In this document: one piece after another, positions 16,128 through 21,445 of the stretch | How the letters are laid out: each line of letters starts with the position of its first letter | Position numbering within the stretch: position 1 is the stretch's first letter | Assembly: GCA_018064695.1 (NCBI GenBank) | Contig: JAGHUU010000249.1 | Span: 1-21,445 of the forward strand | Length of the DNA stretch: 21,445 bases | From: Candidatus Blautia equi | Lineage (GTDB): Bacteria > Bacillota > Clostridia > Lachnospirales > Lachnospiraceae | Direction: 5' to 3' | Program-made: the position numbers and the translations under genes | Notes under the pieces: generated by a model | Database searches by the model: none | What the model saw: only the letters and a program-made list of their open reading frames with translations | Told to the model about the DNA's origin: nothing

Positions 16128-16238
16128 GATAATTCCTCTGTAAATGGATAATATGATTGCATTTGTCTATTAACATACTTATTTTTAATATACAAAATTT
16201 TTCAGTTCAAAACAATACGAAATAGAAGCCAAACGGAT

Positions 16239-16253
16239 AAAATATGATATTTT
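16239..16253. promoter_or_regulatory. Perfect 15-bp AT palindrome between divergent genes
   Basis: AAAATAT-G-ATATTTT lies 20 bp upstream of the -35 of the DUF1858 gene and 111 bp upstream of the GGDEF-EAL start. It could be an operator or an AT-rich activator site, but a palindrome this AT-rich can arise by chance. The rest of the 206-bp divergent gap is AT-rich; no clear sigma-A promoter for the GGDEF-EAL gene could be drawn in it. Confidence 0.3.
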
Positions 16254-16272
16254 CGGCTGCGAAATTTCTTTC

Positions 16273-16302
16273 TTGCATGAAAAGCTGCGAATCCTATATA
16301 AT
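16273..16302 (+). promoter_or_regulatory. Promoter of the DUF1858 gene
   Basis: TTGCAT (16273-16278) and TATAAT (16297-16302) are 18 bp apart, with a start near 16309 and a leader of about 25 nt. An 8-bp direct repeat GCTGCGAA (16256-16263 and 16284-16291) brackets the -35 box. Confidence 0.7.
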
Positions 16303-16333
16303 ATCTGCAGAATCAAGAAAAAGAGGTGTTTTC

Positions 16334-16549
16334 ATGGAACAGTTAATTACAAGAGATATGACCATTGCGGAGATCCTCAAGGTGAACTCCAACCTGGCTG
16401 CCGTTCTGGAATCCGTAGGCATGCACTGCGTAGGCTGCGCCGCTTCTCTGGATGAGACCCTTGAAGTAGCTGTTATGGTCCACAATATTGACCTTAACAA
16501 TCTTCTCACCCGCCTGAACATTCTGGCTAACGCACTGGCAGGCAAATAA
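16334..16549 (+). CDS. DUF1858 redox-disulfide domain protein
   Basis: A 71-aa acidic helical protein consisting of one DUF1858 domain (related to the N-terminal part of ScdA/RIC and to the small protein associated with hybrid-cluster proteins, TIGR03980). It carries the diagnostic C-x-x-C in HCVGCAAS at residues 31-38, preceded by the conserved MTIAEIL and followed by LDETLEVA. Relatives are thought to take part in redox chemistry or iron-sulfur/nitrosative-stress functions in anaerobes; no activity is established for this small form. The start at 16334 follows GAGGTG by 7 bases; a longer frame from 16244 would begin upstream of the promoter. It is a single gene between its own promoter and a terminator, divergent from the GGDEF-EAL gene. 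Confidence 0.88.
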   Translation: MEQLITRDMTIAEILKVNSNLAAVLESVGMHCVGCAASLDETLEVAVMVHNIDLNNLLTRLNILANALAGK

Positions 16550-16570
16550 AAAACACAGAAAAACACGTGC

Positions 16571-16617
16571 AAAAAAAGAAACCGGCTGGGACAGATATCT
16601 GTCCCGCCGGTTTTTTT
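16571..16617. terminator. Bidirectional terminator between the DUF1858 gene and fucI
   Basis: A long stem (16579-16596 with 16597-16613, one bulged T, centre GATATC) is followed by seven Ts on the plus strand and preceded by seven As, giving a T-rich tail on the minus strand too. It serves both convergent transcripts. Confidence 0.92.
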
Positions 16618-16666
16618 CATTTTAATTTAAGAGATCGATCACGCAGCTGCGCAGTCATTCCATAAA

Positions 16667-18160
16667 TTATGCCCAAGGATTCTCGGTTGGATATGGAAGG
16701 CTCTTTGGCTGGTTGTAAGCGATGTCTTTGATTCCAAGATATTTGAATACCTCGAACATGAGTTTTCCAACATGTGCGAAAGCAACTGCTCCGTGATGTG
16801 GATATCCCTTCTGAACGAGTACGTGACGATAGAAACGTCCCATCTCAGGAATAGCGAAGATACCGATTCCACCGAAGGATCTGGTAGGTACATCAAGAAC
16901 CTCGCCCTCAGCGATGTAGCAGCGAAGCTGTCCCTGGCTGTCACACTGCAGACGATAGAAGGTGATATCACTTGCTGCGATGTCTCCCTCAAGAGTTCCA
17001 CGGGTGAAGTCTGGCTCGGAACCAACTTGCTCAAGAAGACGATGCTGGATGAGCTGATATTTAACAGCACGATCTGCACACATCTTGCAGCTTGGGGTAT
17101 TTCCACAATGGAATCCCATGAAGGTATCGGTAAGTTTGTATCCAAGATCACCGATCTTATCCTCATCGTAGATGTACTGTGGAACGGAGTTGTTGATGTC
17201 AAGAAGGGTAACAGTATCGCCGGATACGCACATACCAATGTACTCGGAAAGAGCACCGTAGATATCTACCTCACAGGATACCGGAATACCGCGGGATGCA
17301 AGACGGCTGTTTACATAGCATGGCTCAAAACCAAACTGGCTTGGGAATGCCGGCCAGCACTTGTCAGCAAATGCAACGTATTTTTTGCTTCCTTTGTGAG
17401 CCTCTGCCCAGTCAAGAAGAGTAAGCTCGAACTGAGCCATACGTGCGGAAAGCTCTGGATAATATTTTCCTTCGCCCATCTCAGCTGCCATATCTGCACA
17501 TACCTCTGGGATACGTGGATCGTTAGCATGCTCTTTATAGGAAACAAGAAGGTCAAGCTCGGAGTTCTCTTCGATCTCAACACCGATCTCATAGAGACCA
17601 ACGATTGGTGCGTTACAAGCGAAGAAGTCCTGTGGACGTGGTCCGAAGGTAATGATCTTCAGGCTGGAAAGACCAAGAATGGTACGAGCGATCGGAACGA
17701 AATCTACCATCATATCAACGATCTCATCAGCAGTTCCTACAGGATACTCTGGGATGTAAGCGTTTTTGATATGACGCATTCCAATGTTGTAGGAGCAGTT
17801 AAGCATACCACAGTAAGCATCACCACGTCCGTTGATCATGTCGCCGTCACCCTCAGCTGCTGCAACGTACATAACCGGTCCGTCGAAGTTCTGAGCGATC
17901 TGGGTCTCTGGAGTCTCTGGTCCAAAGTTTCCAAGGAAAACGGTAAGAGCGTTGCAGCCTGCAGCTTTAACTTCTTCTACTGCTTTCAGCATGTCTTTCT
18001 CGTTCTCAACGGTTGTTTTAGCTTCGTAGATTGGAAGACCTTTCTTCTCGCAGGAAGCTACGATGTTTGCACGACGCTGCTCGGAAAGAGCGATTGGGAA
18101 GCAGTCACGGCTAACAGCGATGATACCAAGCTTCACCTCAGGGATGTTTGTGGATTTCAT
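16667..18160 (-). CDS. L-fucose/L-arabinose isomerase-family ketol isomerase
   Basis: Interconverts an aldose and a ketose with a divalent metal, usually Mn. The 497-aa protein follows the FucI-type layout but is shorter than E. coli FucI (591 aa), as in the L-fucose/L-arabinose isomerase-like subfamily. Candidate metal ligands are E297 (SCEVDIYG), D321 (LLDINN) and H455/H456 (PHHGA); a Cys cluster GFHCGNTPSCKMC spans 349-361. The substrate cannot be read: L-fucose, D-arabinose or L-arabinose are all plausible, and the linked FGGY kinase resembles xylulokinase. The start follows AAGGAGG by 9 bases. It is the last gene of the xylB - DUF4867 - isomerase unit. The 136-bp upstream gap carries a stem-loop, a palindrome and a possible own promoter. 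Confidence 0.88.
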   Translation of the reverse strand: MKSTNIPEVKLGIIAVSRDCFPIALSEQRRANIVASCEKKGLPIYEAKTTVENEKDMLKAVEEVKAAGCNALTVFLGNFGPETPETQIAQNFDGPVMYVAAAEGDGDMINGRGDAYCGMLNCSYNIGMRHIKNAYIPEYPVGTADEIVDMMVDFVPIARTILGLSSLKIITFGPRPQDFFACNAPIVGLYEIGVEIEENSELDLLVSYKEHANDPRIPEVCADMAAEMGEGKYYPELSARMAQFELTLLDWAEAHKGSKKYVAFADKCWPAFPSQFGFEPCYVNSRLASRGIPVSCEVDIYGALSEYIGMCVSGDTVTLLDINNSVPQYIYDEDKIGDLGYKLTDTFMGFHCGNTPSCKMCADRAVKYQLIQHRLLEQVGSEPDFTRGTLEGDIAASDITFYRLQCDSQGQLRCYIAEGEVLDVPTRSFGGIGIFAIPEMGRFYRHVLVQKGYPHHGAVAFAHVGKLMFEVFKYLGIKDIAYNQPKSLPYPTENPWA

Positions 18161-18204
18161 TGGAAATCTCCTCCTTTTTCTTTCATTTATTCTTTTTAAA
18201 TCAC

Positions 18205-18248
18205 ATTATATAAATGTTCTTATTGAGTTCAGGTAAGCCTGAACATTT
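18205..18248 (-). promoter_or_regulatory. Candidate internal promoter with overlapping operator palindrome before fucI
   Basis: On the minus strand TATAAT (18205-18210) is preceded at 16 bp by CTGAAC, a poor -35. That hexamer is the end of a perfect palindrome GTTCAGG-N4-CCTGAAC (18227-18244), so a repressor bound there would block the -35. In RNA, an alternative 8-bp pairing AAATGTTC/GAACATTT (18241-18248 with 18212-18219) would exclude the palindrome hairpin. Either DNA operator or RNA switch is possible. Confidence 0.4.
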
Positions 18249-18256
18249 ATCTGTAC

Positions 18257-18280
18257 TCCCCGCAGCATGCGCCGCAGGGA
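18257..18280 (-). other. Intercistronic stem-loop after DUF4867
   Basis: The minus-strand RNA forms a 10-bp stem (UCCCUGCGGC with GCUGCGGGGA) closed by GCAU. Two of the pairs are G-U wobbles only in the minus-strand RNA and would be A-C mismatches in the other, consistent with the operon direction. No U-tract follows, so it is more likely an mRNA stability or processing element than a terminator. Confidence 0.45.
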
Positions 18281-18296
18281 ATTACATTCATGATGA

Positions 18297-18938
18297 TCAG
18301 ATAAGACCTGCGATATCGATGTTCTCACCAACGAGACCTACGTATGCGCCGTCAGCTGCCTCGGAGCTCTCAGCATGAGCAAGGAGCCATTTGTTTCTTG
18401 CCCAGAGGAGTTTGTCGTCTCCGCCGCGAACCTTAAAGCCCTCCGGCATCTCGGTGTTGGTTGCCCATGGAAGAGCGATCAGTACCTGGAAGCCTTTGGA
18501 AGCATCGGTGTGGCATGGTGCATAGTGAAGGGAGGATCCGAATACTTCTACAAGAACGCCTGCAGGAGCGCGGAAAGCCTTAACTTTTGCAGTATCAAGT
18601 TTGCCGTCTACGATGTCATCCATTTTTGCAAGCAGAAGGATGAAATCCTCTGTTCCAAGGTTGAACTCGCTGTCGCGATGATACTCAAGACAGTTCAGTT
18701 TGGTGTTGTGGCCGTTGCACCAGCCCATCTGTACAGGCATTCCGCCGTAGCAGTTGTCACGGATGACAGCGGTAGCAGCCAGTTCCTGAAGGATTGGCTC
18801 GGTTGGAACATAGCCGGTTCCCTCCGGAAGTGGAGTTTTCTTAAGAGCTTCGATGATCTCTGCACAGGCATCATCAATACCGTTGAAAACCTGTCCATAT
18901 GGTTTGAATTCAGGATCAAATACAGAATAAATAGTCAT
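18297..18938 (-). CDS. DUF4867 family protein, cupin-like
   Basis: A 213-aa soluble protein that I assign to DUF4867, a family without known function. The pattern looks like a small metal cupin: a first motif with H77, then H87 and E91 in EYHRDSEFN followed by LGTEDF, and a second motif with the PAG turn at 125-127 and H138 and H143 in SSLHYAPCHTD. The layout recalls ureidoglycolate lyase and cupin sugar isomerases, but this is inference. It sits between an FGGY kinase gene (28 bp upstream) and the fucI-like gene in one transcription unit, so a role as mutarotase, epimerase or accessory isomerase for the same sugar is reasonable. The start has GGAGAT 9 bases upstream. Catalytic role unproven. 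Confidence 0.78.
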   Translation of the reverse strand: MTIYSVFDPEFKPYGQVFNGIDDACAEIIEALKKTPLPEGTGYVPTEPILQELAATAVIRDNCYGGMPVQMGWCNGHNTKLNCLEYHRDSEFNLGTEDFILLLAKMDDIVDGKLDTAKVKAFRAPAGVLVEVFGSSLHYAPCHTDASKGFQVLIALPWATNTEMPEGFKVRGGDDKLLWARNKWLLAHAESSEAADGAYVGLVGENIDIAGLI

Positions 18939-18966
18939 TTTTTTAATCTCCTTTAATACTCAGAAA

Positions 18967-20442
18967 TTACAGCAGGTTAGGGAACAGTGCCTTGCATGCA
19001 GGATAGATCTGTTTGAACTGCTGATAACGAGCCTCGTATTTAGCGGTAAGCTCCGGATCAGGCTCTACAGTTTCTTTAATGCTGATCAGGGCATCACATG
19101 CTTCCTGAACGCTCTTATATTTACCAACTGCAACCATAGCCAGAAGTGCTCCGCCGTATCCAGGACCCTGCTCGGTCTGTGGAATGTCAAGCGGGATACC
19201 AAGGATGTTGGAAAGCATGGTTCTCCACAGTGGGGATTTGGATCCGCCGCCGCAGATCATGGATCTTGGGATGTCAACGCCAAGGCTCTTAGCTACCTCA
19301 AAGCTGTCACGGATAGCAAAGGAAACACCCTCAAGAACTGCCTGTACCATATCGGAACGGGTAGTTGCCATGGTCATACCAATGAAGGTTGCACGGGAAT
19401 TGGTATCGTTGATCGGGCTTCTCTCTCCCATCAGGTATGGAAGGAAGAATACTTTGTTCTCACCCAGTTTATCAGGGGTGATATCTACCTGCTCTGCTGC
19501 GTAGTCCTGGGTTTTCAGGATCTCATCGCAAAGCCATTTGTTGCAGCTTGCTGCGGAAAGCATACATCCCATCAGGTGATATCCGCCGTCTGCATGTGCA
19601 AAGCTGTGTAATGCGTTGTTAGGATCTACGCCGAATTTATCGGAGGAGATGAAGATGGTTCCGCTGGTTCCAAGGGAGATGTTGCATCCGCCTGCACCAA
19701 CTACGCCGGTTCCTACTGCTGCTGCAGCGTTATCGCCTGCACCTGCGCAGACAACTACGTTCTCCGGAAGGCCAAGAGCCTTTGCAGTTTCAGGAAGAAG
19801 GGTTCCTACGGACTCGTAGCTCTCAAAGAGCTTAGGCATCTGAGCCTCGGTGATTCCGCAGAGTTCCAGCATTTCTGCACTCCATTTTTTATTCTGAACA
19901 TCCAGAAGAAGCATACCGGAAGCATCGGAATAATCGCATGCATGAACGCCGGTCATTTTATAAACTACATAATCTTTTGGAAGCATGATCTTAGCGATCT
20001 TAGCGAAGAGCTCTGGCTCGTTCTCGCGCATCCAGAGGATCTTTGGAGCGGTGAAGCCTGCAAATGCAATGTTTGCAGTGCGTGCGCTTAATACGTCACG
20101 GCCGATAGTTTCATTCAGGTAATCTACCTCTTTAAAGGTACGTCCATCGTTCCAGAGAATTGCCGGACGAAGTACGTTGTCGTCTGCATCAAGAGCAACG
20201 AGACCATGCATCTGTCCGCCTACACCGATACCTGCAACATCGGAAGCGTCGAAGCCTTCCATAAGCTCAGGAATTCCGGCAAGACATGCATCCCACCATC
20301 CCTCTGCAGGCTGCTCGCTCCAGCCCGGCTGTGGGAAGAAAAGCGGATATTCTTTGGTAACGGTATTTAATACTGTACCATCGTCAGAAACCAGAAGCAG
20401 TTTACATGCAGATGTACCAAGATCTACACCGATTGTTTTCAT
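18967..20442 (-). CDS. xylB: FGGY-family carbohydrate kinase, xylulokinase-like
   Basis: Transfers phosphate from ATP to a ketose, probably D-xylulose or a related pentulose, in the cytosol. The 491-aa protein shows the two-domain FGGY build: GVDLGTSACK at 5-14 (phosphate-1), GGQMHG near residue 75 and WNDGRT near 100 in the sugar-binding N-domain, then the ATP domain with GAGDNAAAAVGTG near 235, LGTSGT near 260 and GGGSKSPLW near 400. The MHGLV motif favours xylulokinase over ribulo- or fuculokinase, but specificity is not certain. ATG 20442 is preferred, 9 bases after GGGGG; the codon just before it is TTG, which could also initiate. It leads the operon with the cupin and isomerase genes. 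Confidence 0.87.
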   Translation of the reverse strand: MKTIGVDLGTSACKLLLVSDDGTVLNTVTKEYPLFFPQPGWSEQPAEGWWDACLAGIPELMEGFDASDVAGIGVGGQMHGLVALDADDNVLRPAILWNDGRTFKEVDYLNETIGRDVLSARTANIAFAGFTAPKILWMRENEPELFAKIAKIMLPKDYVVYKMTGVHACDYSDASGMLLLDVQNKKWSAEMLELCGITEAQMPKLFESYESVGTLLPETAKALGLPENVVVCAGAGDNAAAAVGTGVVGAGGCNISLGTSGTIFISSDKFGVDPNNALHSFAHADGGYHLMGCMLSAASCNKWLCDEILKTQDYAAEQVDITPDKLGENKVFFLPYLMGERSPINDTNSRATFIGMTMATTRSDMVQAVLEGVSFAIRDSFEVAKSLGVDIPRSMICGGGSKSPLWRTMLSNILGIPLDIPQTEQGPGYGGALLAMVAVGKYKSVQEACDALISIKETVEPDPELTAKYEARYQQFKQIYPACKALFPNLL

Positions 20443-20477
20443 CAAGTTTTACCCCCTTGTATAGCAAGAATACTATT

Positions 20478-20483
20478 ATTATA
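20478..20483 (-). promoter_or_regulatory. -10 box of the xylB operon
   Basis: A perfect TATAAT on the minus strand lies 35 bp before the xylB start; transcription would begin near 20471. The hexamer at the -35 distance (ATGGAT) is poor, as expected if an activator is needed. Confidence 0.5.
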
Positions 20484-20553
20484 CACAATTTCAGAAATAT
20501 ATCCATACTTTTTTGGTGATTTTCGTTATTAAATATTTGCTTTTAAACGTGTT

Positions 20554-20607
20554 TTTGTACAAATTAGCACAAAATCAAAATATGAATAGCAACAATTATG
20601 AATAGCA
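20554..20607. promoter_or_regulatory. Palindrome and 11-bp direct repeats upstream of the xylB operon
   Basis: The 175-bp gap between the NlpC/P60-like gene and xylB contains a perfect 10-bp palindrome TTTGTACAAA (20554-20563), with a similar half TTTTGTGC beside it. It also contains an exact direct repeat TATGAATAGCA (20581-20591 and 20597-20607; period 16 bp). TTTGTAC half-sites recall AraR-type operators. No terminator hairpin for the upstream gene is visible. Confidence 0.35.
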
Positions 20608-20620
20608 TACAGACCTTGTT

Positions 20621-21445
20621 TTATCTGAAAAGATCGGCAAGAATCTGGGCTGCTGATTTTTCTGTATAGCCGTCCGGATCGGTGAGAACGCCCTTGCCGT
20701 TTACGTACCAGCGGAACTGGTCATAGTCCGTAAGGAAGTAGGTTCCTCTGGCTACCTTCGGATATTTCTGATACCATGCCGGGTAATACTTTTTCATGTA
20801 ATACTCGGCAAGTCTTACCGCTTCACTGTCACTCTTCCAGTTCTTTGTATAGGTTCCCGAGATCATAACTCCCGGAGGGCTTGCGTGAAGAAGCACCACG
20901 CTTCCATCTGAGCACTGTCCCACTACAATATAAACATGTTCAGAGTTGTACATGATGTCGCCGGCTTTATAATCTTTTATGCTGTAGATGGACCTGCAGG
21001 TGCCCCAGCCTCTGCCGCGGAAGTTATCCCCGTAGCTCTGGGACCACATAACATAGCCCGGTCCCCCGCTGGTGGTATGCAGCGTATTATATACGGTCCA
21101 GCCCAGATATCCCGCGCAGTCCAGGCCGTTTCTGGTCTCATACTCGTGATTTCTGTAATTGTATTTCGCAGTCTGCTGAAGGGCGAATTTTTCCCACAGC
21201 GGACTGACGCCTATTGTTCTGGAATCAATGCCGGAGCCATGCCTGGAGCCGGAAAAATCCCAGCCGCCACCCAGCATATACATGGTGGAGCCCACAGGCT
21301 GAAGACCTGTCAGCAGAAAGTTTCTGATGGTATTTTTTCCCTGTGCGGTAGGGACCGTCTGTTTTACAGGGATCTTATAAGTGATGCCGTTTTTATCATA
21401 CGGGCCGGAAACGCCGGTCTCCTCGTCATATCCCCGCACCGTGTA
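20621..21445 (-). CDS. NlpC/P60-like (C40) cell-wall cysteine peptidase, C-terminal part
   Basis: The frame is open through the window edge, so at least 274 C-terminal residues are present and the real start lies outside; the GTG at 21437-21439 is an internal Val codon. The sequence fits a secreted peptidoglycan hydrolase or amidase: a candidate catalytic Cys in GLDCAGYLGW, followed about 65 residues later by His in SEHVYIVVG and a third polar position in LLHASPPG, with many aromatic and Gly residues. A signal peptide or wall-binding repeats, if any, would be in the missing part. The C-terminus (about the last 40 residues, with FRWYVNGKGVLTDPDG) is hydrophilic and ends AQILADLFR. Exact family and substrate are uncertain. 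Confidence 0.75.
   Translation of the reverse strand, partial: YTVRGYDEETGVSGPYDKNGITYKIPVKQTVPTAQGKNTIRNFLLTGLQPVGSTMYMLGGGWDFSGSRHGSGIDSRTIGVSPLWEKFALQQTAKYNYRNHEYETRNGLDCAGYLGWTVYNTLHTTSGGPGYVMWSQSYGDNFRGRGWGTCRSIYSIKDYKAGDIMYNSEHVYIVVGQCSDGSVVLLHASPPGVMISGTYTKNWKSDSEAVRLAEYYMKKYYPAWYQKYPKVARGTYFLTDYDQFRWYVNGKGVLTDPDGYTEKSAAQILADLFR

Noticed and set aside
16772..18199. 475-codon open frame on the plus strand opposite fucI
   Set aside because: Long but antisense to a well-supported isomerase. The biased codon use of fucI leaves few stops on the opposite strand, and no start signal or recognisable motif is present.
18967..20445. TTG at 20443-20445 as the xylB start
   Set aside because: An ATG follows immediately and is better spaced (9 bases) from the G-rich ribosome binding site, so TTG is kept only as an alternative.

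Overview
The window looks like core chromosome of a Gram-positive, low-to-moderate GC anaerobe, most likely a gut-type Lachnospiraceae (Clostridia). The grounds are the dgt-dnaG-rpoD-trmK-nif3 block, strong AGGAGG ribosome binding sites, sigma-A type promoters, an rnpB that reads as type A, an ECF-type vitamin transporter component, and a DUF1858 redox-disulfide protein. The genus cannot be read from the sequence.

Layout. (1) 1-1973: an ABC exporter half-transporter on the minus strand, followed by a short in-frame coding tail that runs to the window edge. (2) 1981-4906: a minus-strand coenzyme A cluster, transcribed coaBC, then an ECF S component (probably pantothenate), then coaX, closed by a strong terminator. 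(3) 4946-5088: a 143-bp palindrome-rich element with imperfect terminal inverted repeats. (4) 5101-6578: the plus-strand pyrB-pyrI operon encoding aspartate transcarbamoylase. (5) 6583-6972: rnpB (RNase P RNA) on the minus strand, sharing a bidirectional terminator with pyrBI. (6) 7002-12566: a minus-strand housekeeping operon, dgt-like phosphohydrolase, dnaG primase, rpoD sigma factor, trmK tRNA methyltransferase and a Nif3/DUF34 metalloprotein. (7) 12703-16127: a large membrane-anchored GGDEF-GGDEF-EAL protein. (8) 16273-16617: a divergent 71-aa DUF1858 protein and a shared terminator. (9) 16667-20483: a minus-strand sugar operon, FGGY kinase (xylulokinase-like), a cupin-like DUF4867 protein and an L-fucose/arabinose isomerase-family enzyme. 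(10) 20621-21445: the C-terminal part of a cell-wall NlpC/P60-type peptidase, cut by the window end.

How the genes work together. Blocks 2, 4 and 6 are ordinary biosynthesis and information processing: pantothenate uptake and conversion to 4'-phosphopantetheine, pyrimidine synthesis, and replication, transcription and tRNA maturation. Block 9 looks like an isomerase-kinase route for a pentose or 6-deoxyhexose, with a small cupin that could act as mutarotase, epimerase or isomerase.

The most unusual item is the 1122-aa cyclic-di-GMP protein at 12759-16127. Its last ~350 residues are a repetitive, Gly/Ile/Val/Asn-rich beta-helix-like region of a type familiar from secreted surface proteins. 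Here it follows an EAL domain with no membrane segment between, so it should lie in the cytoplasm. Other points of interest are the palindromic element before pyrB, an operator-like palindrome in front of fucI, and a Thr-to-Ile change in the sigma-factor recognition helix.
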